Shown one piece after another: positions 1 through 5,068 of a stretch of 6,228 nucleotides of DNA. The position numbers and the translations under genes are program-made. The stretch comes from Porphyromonadaceae bacterium (GTDB lineage Bacteria; Bacteroidota; Bacteroidia; Bacteroidales; Dysgonomonadaceae): contig JALHIE010000154.1 of assembly GCA_022840285.1 (NCBI GenBank), positions 1 through 6,228 on the forward strand, in the 5' to 3' direction. The number at the start of each line of letters is the position of its first letter. Position 1 is the first letter of the stretch. The notes beneath the pieces are model-generated. The model worked only from the letters and a program-made list of their open reading frames with translations, did no database searches and was not told the origin of the DNA.

Positions 1-534
1 GATGTTTCCGACCTAATCGCGGCATCGGCGTTTATTAACAATCTGACCGTAAAATTTTTAGAAACAGTTGGAGATGCCAATGGATATAAAGTACAGATAA
101 AAAATTCAAAGAATTCATCGGCGGCTGGTGCGGAATCTTATGTTAGACTCGTAAATTCCGATGGTAAAAGAAAAGCGGAATTGGTATTTGACGACAATAA
201 TGTGTATGGGGGTTCGGGGGGACTTCCAGTATTACGAATAACGGACAACGGTTGTTATTCAAGAGTTTTCGCTGAAGGTCTTGAAGCAGTAAGTACGACA
301 AGCGGGAGGTTTGAGTATAATATGATTTCACAGTTCACACCATTCGGAATGGTTTTCGCAACAGGTACACATTCAAGTGCCACGGTAAAAGGCGAATTTA
401 TTTGGGATAAGGATAACGAAAAGGTGTTGATATACGTAAAAACTTTACCAAGAGGTAGTGGGAATGTCAGTGAGGGGTTCTTGTACAGGTCTCCTGACGG
501 ATTAAATAATGACGTTATAAGGTATAAATCATGA
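1..534 (+). CDS. C-terminal part of a probable phage tail/fibre protein (5' end outside window)
   Basis: The frame is open from the first base, so the gene begins upstream; 177 residues are visible. The visible start (DVSDLIAASAFINNLTVKF) resembles the linker that joins the central body of phage tail proteins to a distal domain. The rest is rich in Gly, Ser, Thr and Asn with alternating hydrophobic residues, as in beta-structured fibre or receptor-binding tips, and ends near FLYRSPDG. An internal TTG at 181 could start a shorter ORF, but the unbroken upstream reading has the same character, so it is not the likely start. The stop overlaps the next start as ATGA at 531-534, suggesting co-translation. 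Base composition is AT-rich compared with the lysis genes. No specific fold or receptor can be named; the tail assignment rests on position before the lysis cassette and on composition. Confidence 0.6.
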   Translation, partial: DVSDLIAASAFINNLTVKFLETVGDANGYKVQIKNSKNSSAAGAESYVRLVNSDGKRKAELVFDDNNVYGGSGGLPVLRITDNGCYSRVFAEGLEAVSTTSGRFEYNMISQFTPFGMVFATGTHSSATVKGEFIWDKDNEKVLIYVKTLPRGSGNVSEGFLYRSPDGLNNDVIRYKS

Positions 535-1319
535 CAAGAGAGGAGTATTATAATCTTTTATGCGAAAATAATTCCTTTTACTATTGGGATAAGGAATCTG
601 ATGTAATAGGAAAAATGTTTGAATTGAAGCCTTCTTTTATCGCAAAACACAGAAAAGTGGTCGAAGGTGCGGATGAATTGTTAAATGCGTACCAAGCAAC
701 CAGGTATAAAGATGAGGAAACAAAGAAAAGAGCCGAAAATATTATGGCTTTTGCAAATGAGGAAAAAAGAAAGTCGCAGGAAATACTAAAAACAGAGGAG
801 GCTTCTATACAGAAATACTTGGATATGGAAAAACCAGTACTTGTTGTTTCTGGCGGTGAGTACATGGAGATTGTGGATATTTCAGAGTATGAGGAGATTC
901 AGGGAATGTCTGATGAGGAGGCTTTGTTGTGGTATAGACAATTGAGAATATCAAAAGCAATGGAGTCCTTTATAAAATCTGATTTTTATGGGGATGACTT
1001 TGGTTTGATGTGTTTACGGATGAGGGAAGAAATAAAAGCCCTTTACGAATGGATTGCAGAAGCCAAGAAAAAATACCCAGAATTACCGGATGTGCCGGAT
1101 TATGAGGATGATGATGAGCAAGTGGACAGGTTATACGAAAAGGCTGTGTTGTGTGAATCTTTGGAGGTGGAAAAAATAAATGAAAAGAGAAAGGAGAAAG
1201 TTATGAGAAAGATACAGACGTTGAAAAACAGTAAGTATATTACCCAAAAAACAGAAAAGAAAATATTGAAAAAGTCGGAGGAAAAAGAGGATTTGGGGCA
1301 GGACTTCAAAACGCTGTAA
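531..1319 (+). CDS. Hypothetical charged helical protein downstream of the tail gene
   Basis: This 262-residue protein starts in an ATGA overlap with the tail gene. I do not recognise the family. It is very rich in Lys and Glu. Residues about 55-95 look like a long helix or coiled coil (DEETKKRAENIMAFANEEK), a hydrophobic patch (PVLVVSGG) lies near residue 102, an acidic stretch (DYEDDDEQ) near 190-200, and the last 45 residues are strongly basic. No signal peptide or membrane segment is seen, so it should be cytoplasmic or a virion part. Its place directly after a fibre gene is typical of tail-fibre assembly chaperones or accessory baseplate proteins, but that is only positional inference. 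Its last 80 or so bases overlap another open frame that continues to 1393, so the annotated C-terminus may result from a recombination or frameshift event. Confidence 0.65.
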   Translation: MTREEYYNLLCENNSFYYWDKESDVIGKMFELKPSFIAKHRKVVEGADELLNAYQATRYKDEETKKRAENIMAFANEEKRKSQEILKTEEASIQKYLDMEKPVLVVSGGEYMEIVDISEYEEIQGMSDEEALLWYRQLRISKAMESFIKSDFYGDDFGLMCLRMREEIKALYEWIAEAKKKYPELPDVPDYEDDDEQVDRLYEKAVLCESLEVEKINEKRKEKVMRKIQTLKNSKYITQKTEKKILKKSEEKEDLGQDFKTL

Positions 1320-1393
1320 AGGCATTGCTACAAGACATGGTTGCCCGGGGCGAATTGCTCCCGGAACATTACACCGAAATCATTAACAACTAA
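1235..1393 (+). pseudogene. XkdX-like small protein, C-terminal remnant or frameshifted extension
   Basis: This frame is open from 1235 (after TAA at 1232-1234) to TAA at 1391 and has no good start in its first half; the first ATG is at 1337 and would give only 18 residues. The C-terminal half reads QNAVKALLQDMVARGEL and then LLPEHYTEIINN. This hydrophobic helix, short turn and xYxEI ending resemble XkdX-like small proteins found after tail genes in phages. The frame is -1 relative to the 531 gene. It may be the surviving 3' end of a gene whose start was replaced, or be reached by frameshifting: A-AAG stretches occur at 1256-1259 and 1271-1274. The family match is by eye and tentative. Confidence 0.35.
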
Positions 1394-1398
1394 AAAGA

Positions 1399-1773
1399 AT
1401 GTATATGGGAACAACAGCCTACGCAATTATCGCAACCTTATGTTTGCTGTTCATCGCAGCAGCAATCGCACTCATTCATTACCGTGAAAGGTATTTGAAA
1501 GCCGAAGAGCAAAAGACTATGCTCGAAAAGAAGTACAGAACAATAGAGCATACTGTAAGCCGCCTAATCGCCGAAAAAGCCGCCCTGCAAGCAAAATTTG
1601 ATGACACCCTCGGCGATATCAAAGTGCTGACAGTTGTCAACCCGGAGCAGAAGGAAGGGGAAACAGATGCAAGCCACGCCCGACGCTGCCGAATGTCAAT
1701 CGGGAACAAGGCGGCACAATACGCAAAAATATCAAGGCAGACAACAATGCTGCGCATATGTATAACTGACTAA
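1399..1773 (+). CDS. Membrane-anchored coiled-coil protein (possible spanin-like or accessory lysis protein)
   Basis: The protein has 124 residues from ATG 1399, or 122 from the in-frame ATG at 1405. Residues about 8-27 form one hydrophobic segment (AIIATLCLLFIAAAIALI), followed by a charged coiled coil at about 29-70 (ERYLKAEEQKTMLEKKY). This is the general layout of an inner-membrane spanin: N-terminal anchor with a periplasmic coiled coil. No partner lipoprotein with a lipobox was found nearby or embedded, so the spanin role is only a suggestion; it could also be a structural or superinfection protein. The last 40 or so residues (RRCRMSIGNKAAQY onward) read poorly compared with an alternative frame over the same DNA, so an ancestral frameshift is possible. 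It begins five bases after the stop at 1391-1393 and opens the run of membrane proteins. Confidence 0.6.
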   Translation: MYMGTTAYAIIATLCLLFIAAAIALIHYRERYLKAEEQKTMLEKKYRTIEHTVSRLIAEKAALQAKFDDTLGDIKVLTVVNPEQKEGETDASHARRCRMSIGNKAAQYAKISRQTTMLRICITD

Positions 1774-1785
1774 AAAACAAGCAAA

Positions 1786-1872
1786 ATGAAAAATTGGATT
1801 GCACTTTTTGAAGTCGTCGCAGGCTTCCTCGCAACACTCATTCACATCATACTCGCAGCCTTCGGGATATGA
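1786..1872 (+). CDS. 28-residue single-pass membrane microprotein
   Basis: The ORF encodes 28 residues beginning MKNWIALFEVVAGFL. Almost the whole chain after the first four residues is hydrophobic and could span the membrane once, with a charged N-terminus (Lys2) and very little outside the bilayer. The ATG lies 12 bases after the upstream stop, and the stop overlaps the next start as ATGA (1869-1872), which supports real translation. The family is not recognised. Its position before holin and endolysin suggests an accessory lysis or membrane role, such as a small holin-like or antiholin peptide, but nothing in the sequence proves it. Confidence 0.5.
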   Translation: MKNWIALFEVVAGFLATLIHIILAAFGI

Positions 1873-1991
1873 TATTGAATATGCTCATTTATGTATGCGC
1901 CGGCATAGTGGTCGGAATCCCGGTCGGCGCATTCCTTCAATACCGCAAACGCACTATTGATAAGATGCTTGGAAAAAAGAACAGAATTTGA
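1869..1991 (+). CDS. 40-residue single-pass membrane protein with basic tail
   Basis: The 40-residue protein starts in an ATGA overlap with the 28-residue ORF. Residues about 3-23 are a hydrophobic span (LNMLIYVCAGIVVGIPVGAF), followed by a basic tail (QYRKRTIDKMLGKKNRI). The positive tail predicts an N-out/C-in orientation by the positive-inside rule. No family is recognised. The size, topology and position resemble small phage holin-like or envelope proteins, but function remains unknown. Confidence 0.55.
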   Translation: MILNMLIYVCAGIVVGIPVGAFLQYRKRTIDKMLGKKNRI

Positions 1992-2006
1992 AAAACAACA
2001 AACGAC

Positions 2007-2336
2007 ATGAAACTACTTGACAAAATCGAAAGGATTAAAATCTACTTCACAAACATATCGAAGATTGTGAACTTTATAATGAAGACCGTCGGCGAGGCGC
2101 AAGCCTTGAAGGACAAGAAAGCGAACGGTTGGACGTGGACGGAATGGGTAATCGCATTTCTCGAGGACGCATTTCAGTATGCACAGGAACTCGCCGCCCT
2201 GTCAAACCCTGCCCCGGTACAAACGAAGGGCGTAAAGGTAACAGCAAAGGTAAAGGCATCGACGAAACTGACCGGGCATTATCGTACGACCTACTTCAAG
2301 GAACAGGCACGCCGCTATAACGCTTTCGCAAAATGA
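2007..2336 (+). CDS. Hypothetical 109-residue phage protein
   Basis: The protein has a helical N-terminal half (MKLLDKIERIKIYFTNISK; then a Trp-containing stretch GWTWTEWVIAFLEDAFQYAQ at about residues 41-60) and a basic, probably flexible C-terminal half (TKGVKVTAKVKASTKLTGHY, ending RRYNAFAK). There is no signal peptide or clear membrane span; the middle helix is amphipathic. I do not recognise the family. Its ATG is 15 bases after the previous stop, and its stop overlaps the next start as ATGA (2333-2336), placing it in the same translated cassette. Confidence 0.6.
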   Translation: MKLLDKIERIKIYFTNISKIVNFIMKTVGEAQALKDKKANGWTWTEWVIAFLEDAFQYAQELAALSNPAPVQTKGVKVTAKVKASTKLTGHYRTTYFKEQARRYNAFAK

Positions 2337-2506
2337 TACTCGCAAGACCACTTTTCGGAACGCTCGATATTGCGTTATTCGCAATCACATTAACGCTCAT
2401 TGCTTTTTTTGTTGTGAAGAAAAATTGGTGCTTTTTTTGTTGTGAAGAAAAATTGGCGCACGTGGCTCGCCCGGATACGTGGGTGGTGGGGAAGCAGAAA
2501 AAGTAA
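2333..2506 (+). CDS. Small membrane protein altered by a 28-bp tandem duplication
   Basis: As written the ORF encodes 57 residues: an N-terminal hydrophobic segment at about residues 11-28 (LDIALFAITLTLIAFFVV), then KKNW, then CFFCCEEKLAHVARPDTW. The odd Cys-rich stretch is the second copy of a 27-base repeat read in a shifted frame. Removing one 28-base unit joins the membrane segment to a frame that stays open to TAA at 2517-2519 and encodes a basic, Trp-rich tail (KKNWRTWLARIRGWWGSRK and onward), giving 52 residues. That form looks like a natural membrane protein with a cytoplasmic basic tail. The gene is therefore either a recent frameshift mutant or can switch between two C-termini. It is coupled by ATGA to the upstream gene. 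No family is recognised. Confidence 0.5.
   Translation: MILARPLFGTLDIALFAITLTLIAFFVVKKNWCFFCCEEKLAHVARPDTWVVGKQKK
2402..2456 (+). repeat. 28-bp-period tandem duplication (two 27-base copies)
   Basis: Two identical 27-base copies lie at 2402-2428 and 2430-2456, separated by one base (T at 2429). Each contains seven T residues followed by GTTGTGAAGAAAAATTGG. The 28-base period is not a multiple of three, so gain or loss of a unit changes the frame of the membrane-protein gene in which it lies. Confidence 0.95.
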
Positions 2507-2554
2507 AAAGAAACAATAATCAGCGTACGCAAATACGCATAAAAGACAACCGTG

Positions 2555-3025
2555 ATGATTTCAGACAGAAATATCTTTTCCGCAACAATGTCGGCTGCCC
2601 TCGCTCCGTTCATTGAAATAATAGGCTTGATGAAGTGGTTCTTCCTTCTTGCCGCAATCCTTATTATTGTCGATTTACGTTTCGGCGTACAGGCAGCAAG
2701 AAAGCGAGGGGAGCAAATCAAGAAGTCGAGGGCAATACGCCGCACACTAAACAAGGCTGTCGATTACATCTGTTGGATATTTCTGTCCGGCGTCTTGGGG
2801 CAGGCAGTTGGAGCACCTCTCGAAATTCCGATTTTACCTGTTATTTTTATGCTTATTATAATAGGCGTCGAACTTGAATCGTGCCTTATAAATTACTTCG
2901 AAGCGCATGGAAAGAAGGTAAAAATTAACATTTGGAAAATATTCGGAAAAAAGGTTACCGAATCTATCGAAGTCAAACAGGAAGAAAAAGAAAATGGAAC
3001 GACCGGAACTAATTCAACAAATTAA
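2555..3025 (+). CDS. Phage holin
   Basis: The 156-residue protein makes holes in the inner membrane at lysis so that the endolysin reaches the peptidoglycan. Three hydrophobic segments are visible: about residues 22-41 (ending ILIIVDLRFGVQAA), 69-87 (VDYICWIFLSGVLGQAV) and 92-109 (IPILPVIFMLIIIGVE). A strongly basic loop (RKRGEQIKKSRAIRRTLNK) separates the first two, and a polar tail ends NGTTGTNSTN. The DLRFGVQAA and NKAVDYICW motifs and the length resemble the holin family common in Bacteroidales prophages. ATG 2555 is preferred; a GTG at 2552 would add one residue. The gene overlaps the endolysin gene by 32 bases (2994-3025), a sign of coupled expression. Confidence 0.85.
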   Translation: MISDRNIFSATMSAALAPFIEIIGLMKWFFLLAAILIIVDLRFGVQAARKRGEQIKKSRAIRRTLNKAVDYICWIFLSGVLGQAVGAPLEIPILPVIFMLIIIGVELESCLINYFEAHGKKVKINIWKIFGKKVTESIEVKQEEKENGTTGTNSTN

Positions 3026-3434
3026 AAAATACTTCACACTCGAAGAACTCGCCTGCCCTCACTCCGTCGCCTATTTCGGGGACAGGGCTTGGGGCTTTTT
3101 CCGGCAGGACTACCTCGAAACGCTACTGTTCCTTCGCAGGCACTACAACGTACCGATATACTGCAACCACGACGGACTGACGCAGAGAGGCTCACGCTGC
3201 AACCTTTGCGAGATAGTCGCAACCCGGAAGTCGCCCTACGTTTCCGCTCACGTCCTTTGGTGCGCCGGGGACTTCACTTTTTTGGGCTATACAGCCGATG
3301 AAGTACGCAGCGAGATAAAAGGTATCGCACACCTACTGCCCTACCCTGTAAGGCTCGAAAAAGGCGTTTCTTGGGTACACCTCGATACATCAGCATATTG
3401 TCAAACAGGGAAGGTAACGGAATTCGCAGTATGA
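2994..3434 (+). CDS. M15-family peptidase endolysin (D-Ala-D-Ala carboxypeptidase-like)
   Basis: This 146-residue zinc peptidase is expected to cut peptide cross-links of peptidoglycan during lysis. Probable zinc ligands are His86 and Asp93 in SAHVLWCAGDF (pattern SxHxxxxAxD) and His129 in SWVHLDT. Glu122 or Asp131 may be the catalytic acid; this could not be settled from sequence alone. The QRGSRCNLC segment (residues 64-72) matches a motif I associate with Bacteroidales phage members of this family. The N-terminal YFTLEELACPHS is also typical. There is no signal peptide, which fits release through the neighbouring holin. A Trp stands at residue 89 where Gly is usual. The start lies inside the holin gene and the stop overlaps the next start (ATGA at 3431-3434). 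Confidence 0.87.
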   Translation: MERPELIQQIKKYFTLEELACPHSVAYFGDRAWGFFRQDYLETLLFLRRHYNVPIYCNHDGLTQRGSRCNLCEIVATRKSPYVSAHVLWCAGDFTFLGYTADEVRSEIKGIAHLLPYPVRLEKGVSWVHLDTSAYCQTGKVTEFAV

Positions 3435-4033
3435 GCAAGATACTTGGCTACACCATAGCGGCGGCACTACTCGTCGTGGTCGGATATGTCGCAGGCACGT
3501 ATAACAACCGAGCCGGAAAAGGGACAAGCACATATACCGACACGACGACCGTCGTCGTGTATGACACGATACGCATATCTTCGCCTGCCATGCAGCAGAG
3601 CAAGCCAACGCCCCGGCGATACTTCACGAAAGCCGTTCCGACGCTGCTCGCCATATCGGACACTATCGAAATACCTTACTACCTCGATACGACGCTCGTT
3701 ATACCGATACATCAGCACGAATACGCAGGGGATAATTATCGGGCTTGGGTTTCCGGATTCGAGGCGAGGCTCGATTCGATAAGCATATTCGCCCCGGCAA
3801 CGACACAATACATTGACCGCTACATCAAGCCGAAAAGCCTGTTCACCGTAAACGCAGCAGCAGGGATTCGTCACAGCCTCACAACGGACGTGTTCGCAGG
3901 GCTTTCGTTGCGCTACGAGCGATATCAGAAATTCGCAGTCGAGGCAACGACAGGCATATCCGCAGGCTTACAGGGGGCAGGACTATACATCGAAGGGCGA
4001 ATTTCTGTTCCGATTTTCACGGCAGGGCATTGA
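3431..4033 (+). CDS. DUF6808-like envelope protein, possible unimolecular spanin
   Basis: The ATG at 3431 is chosen because it overlaps the endolysin stop (ATGA) and immediately precedes a membrane segment; the frame is open further upstream from 3371, inside the endolysin gene. The 200-residue product has an N-terminal anchor at about residues 5-22 (LGYTIAAALLVVVGYVAG), a Thr/Asp-rich extended middle (DTTTVVVYDTIR; DTIEIPYYLDTTLVIP) and the motif YRAWVSGFEARLDSI at 103-117, which I associate with DUF6808 proteins of Bacteroides. Residues about 136-196 look like four amphipathic beta strands ending in Phe196, as in outer-membrane beta domains. Placed directly after holin and endolysin, it could bridge inner and outer membranes for the last lysis step. 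The family match is fairly confident; the spanin role is inference. Confidence 0.7.
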   Translation: MSKILGYTIAAALLVVVGYVAGTYNNRAGKGTSTYTDTTTVVVYDTIRISSPAMQQSKPTPRRYFTKAVPTLLAISDTIEIPYYLDTTLVIPIHQHEYAGDNYRAWVSGFEARLDSISIFAPATTQYIDRYIKPKSLFTVNAAAGIRHSLTTDVFAGLSLRYERYQKFAVEATTGISAGLQGAGLYIEGRISVPIFTAGH

Positions 4034-4059
4034 CGCTTACGAAATAAACACTATATTTG
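4030..4059 (+). promoter_or_regulatory. Bacteroidetes-type promoter overlapping the lysis gene stop
   Basis: A -7 element TATATTTG (4052-4059) matches the Bacteroidetes consensus TAnnTTTG exactly. A TTG at 4030-4032, overlapping the TGA stop of the preceding gene, lies 19 bases upstream, within the usual -33 spacing, although the full TTTG is ATTG here. The predicted start of transcription is near 4066, rightward. Confidence 0.6.
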
Positions 4060-4065
4060 CAGTAA

Positions 4066-4268
4066 CAATGTAACACCTTTTAACACCAGTCTTTGTTTGT
4101 TATTGGGAACAATATAGAAGCTGGGGTCTCCTCTCGCGGGAGGCTCGAACCGAGTGTTTAATTTAAGTTTTTAAACATTATGATTATCAACATTTTATCG
4201 GTCACAGACGTAATCGACCTTGAGGTGAACAGAGTTTGCCCACGTTGTGAAACGTGGGTTTCTCTTTA
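4066..4268 (+). ncRNA. Predicted ~200-nt structured RNA or leader between promoter and intrinsic terminator
   Basis: The segment is bounded by a promoter at 4030-4059 and a terminator at 4239-4268. Inside are several inverted repeats: CCTC/GAGG-like pairing around 4130-4143, a CTCG-AAC-CGAG hairpin at 4144-4154, and a 6-bp GTTTAA/TTAAAC hairpin at 4156-4176 just before an ATG at 4180. The compact GC-rich block at 4121-4154 stands out in AT-rich surroundings. It could be a free small RNA or an attenuated leader for the short ORF at 4180. I do not recognise a named RNA family. Confidence 0.4.
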
Positions 4269-4365
4269 TAACAGGGGGATAAAAAAAGGGCTGCAAACGC
4301 AGCCCTCAATCATTCAAATACACCCCGAGCGCATTGGTCGAAAGCCCTGCATGGGCTTCGATTAA
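4180..4365 (+). CDS. Doubtful 61-residue ORF running through two terminators
   Basis: The ATG sits after an AT-rich leader as in other genes here, and the product contains a CPRC pair (VCPRCETWVS, residues about 20-29). However, an intrinsic terminator at 4239-4268 falls about 20 codons into the frame, and the last part is antisense to a leftward ORF and terminator. If translated at all, probably only the N-terminal portion acts, for example as a leader peptide. No family is recognised. Confidence 0.2.
   Translation: MIINILSVTDVIDLEVNRVCPRCETWVSLYNRGIKKGLQTQPSIIQIHPERIGRKPCMGFD
4239..4268 (+). terminator. Rightward intrinsic terminator
   Basis: A perfect 8-bp stem CCCACGTT/AACGTGGG (4239-4246 with 4251-4258) with a GTGA loop is followed by TTTCTCTTTAT. 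The reverse strand lacks a T tract after this hairpin, so it acts rightward. Confidence 0.65.
4281..4305 (-). terminator. Leftward intrinsic terminator
   Basis: Read on the minus strand, a perfect 7-bp stem GGGCTGC/GCAGCCC (4305-4299 with 4294-4288) with a 4-base GTTT loop is followed by seven T residues (complement of A at 4287-4281). It begins immediately after the stop codon of the leftward 29-codon ORF. Confidence 0.75.
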
Positions 4366-4395
4366 ATTAATTCGCTCGCTATCAGTAAGATTCAT
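4306..4395 (-). CDS. 29-residue leftward ORF ending at its own terminator
   Basis: On the minus strand an ATG at 4395-4393 opens a 29-residue frame beginning MNLTDSERINLIEAHAGLS and ending YLND, with TGA at 4308-4306 directly against the terminator. The AT-rich upstream stretch looks like a Bacteroidetes translation leader. The helix followed by a GLSTNALG turn resembles the start of an Xre-type helix-turn-helix domain, so it may be a truncated regulator, but it is too short to assign. It is the only leftward unit in the window. A 9-bp hairpin with one bulged A (4338-4361) lies inside it, so the transcript could instead act as RNA. No clear leftward promoter was found. Confidence 0.4.
   Translation of the reverse strand: MNLTDSERINLIEAHAGLSTNALGVYLND
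4338..4361. repeat. Inverted repeat inside the leftward ORF
   Basis: TCGA-A-AGCCC pairs with GGGCT-TCGA around the loop TGCAT, giving nine base pairs with one bulged A. It is not followed by a T tract on either strand, so it is not an obvious terminator. Confidence 0.6.
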
Positions 4396-4447
4396 AAAAA
4401 TTTAAGTTTTTTAATTAGAAAGATTTTTTTATCTTAAATTTAATTTT

Positions 4448-4455
4448 TAATTTTG
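4448..4455 (+). promoter_or_regulatory. Candidate promoter -7 element for the early genes
   Basis: TAATTTTG is an exact match to TAnnTTTG, followed by C as is common in Bacteroidetes promoters. The region 19-21 bases upstream is T-rich (4424-4430) but lacks TTTG, so the -33 element is weak. The predicted start near 4462 would give a leader of roughly 90 bases before the ATG at 4550. The surrounding 4395-4520 stretch is extremely AT-rich. Confidence 0.4.
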
Positions 4456-4549
4456 CCCGGTATTTTTAGTTAAATAAACAAATAAGTGAATAAAAACCGA
4501 TAACACAGCGAATTAAGAAAAAACAATAAAATCCTAAAAAATCTACACT

Positions 4550-4753
4550 ATGAGAAACGTTAAAACCGCATACACGGCGGAAAAAGAAAAAAGGGACAGA
4601 GCAATATACAGAGAATATTGCGAAATAATGAGGCGTCCCGGCGCAGCGTCCACGTACGTAACCGCATACCTTATGAAAAAGTATAACATTCACTCCCCGG
4701 CAACGATATGGCACATTCGCCGCCGTATGGAGCAGCAGGAACAAAGCAGTTAA
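4550..4753 (+). CDS. Small predicted helix-turn-helix DNA-binding protein
   Basis: The 67-residue basic protein has an N-terminal helix (EKEKRDRAIYREYCEIM, about residues 11-27), a turn at RRPGAAS, and then a probable helix-turn-helix at about 33-60 (TYVTAYLMKKYNIHSPATIW, followed by HIRRRM). The spacing of the second and third helices, with SPATIWHI as the recognition helix, resembles small DNA-binding proteins of Bacteroidetes phages. It is the first gene after the promoter candidate at 4448, a usual place for an early regulator. No precise family is named. Confidence 0.6.
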   Translation: MRNVKTAYTAEKEKRDRAIYREYCEIMRRPGAASTYVTAYLMKKYNIHSPATIWHIRRRMEQQEQSS

Positions 4754-4786
4754 TCGAATTACTAACCTAATATAATTTGATACATT

Positions 4787-5068
4787 ATGAAAGACATTGA
4801 AATCCAACAAATCCGACAGGACGTCATTCAAAAATTAAGCGACCGATTCGGAAGCAACTACGACATTCTCAAATTCGAGGTATCAGAAATGACGCTCGGG
4901 GCGCACCCGGCAATCGTATTAATAATCAAGACCAAATACGAGGGGCGCACGCTCCGGGCAGGGGCGATAAAGCGCACTATCAACGAACTGTTCGAGGCTA
5001 TCGACAGCACTATCGAGGAGCAGAAACATCAAGTAATAACCGAAAGATTGGAATTGCAAAGAGAATGA
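4787..5068 (+). CDS. Hypothetical 93-residue early phage protein
   Basis: I do not recognise this protein. It begins MKDIEIQQIRQDVIQKLSDR with an amphipathic helix, has a central beta-like part (YDILKFEVSEM; PAIVLIIKTKYEGRTLRAGA) and ends in a long charged helix (EAIDSTIEEQKHQVITERLE). There is no signal peptide or membrane span. It lies 33 bases after the HTH gene, and its stop overlaps the next start as ATGA (5065-5068), so the two downstream proteins are probably made together. Confidence 0.6.
   Translation: MKDIEIQQIRQDVIQKLSDRFGSNYDILKFEVSEMTLGAHPAIVLIIKTKYEGRTLRAGAIKRTINELFEAIDSTIEEQKHQVITERLELQRE

Noticed and set aside
581..865. 94-residue minus-strand ORF
   Set aside because: It lies wholly inside the 531 gene on the opposite strand, is rich in Phe and Ser as expected from antisense of Lys/Glu codons, and has no separate signals.
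1667..1765. 32-residue ORF embedded in the 1399 gene, tested as an outer-membrane spanin
   Set aside because: It has no signal peptide or lipobox, so it does not fit an embedded o-spanin.
2296..2754. 152-residue minus-strand ORF
   Set aside because: It is antisense to the small membrane protein and the holin, which has clear family motifs; the ORF has low-complexity Lys/Phe stretches and no promoter.
3467..3874. 135-residue minus-strand ORF
   Set aside because: It is antisense to the DUF6808-like gene and arises from its codon pattern.
4121..4155. tRNA-like GC-rich block with a CTCGAACCGAG loop
   Set aside because: No acceptor stem, D arm or anticodon arm can be placed around it, so it is not a tRNA.
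4769..4777. TATAATTTG before the 4787 gene as a promoter
   Set aside because: The spacing between TA and TTTG does not match TAnnTTTG, and it is only about 10 bases from the ATG.
4466..4831. 121-residue hydrophobic minus-strand ORF
   Set aside because: It is antisense to the HTH gene and its leader; its Phe-rich content mirrors the A-rich + strand.
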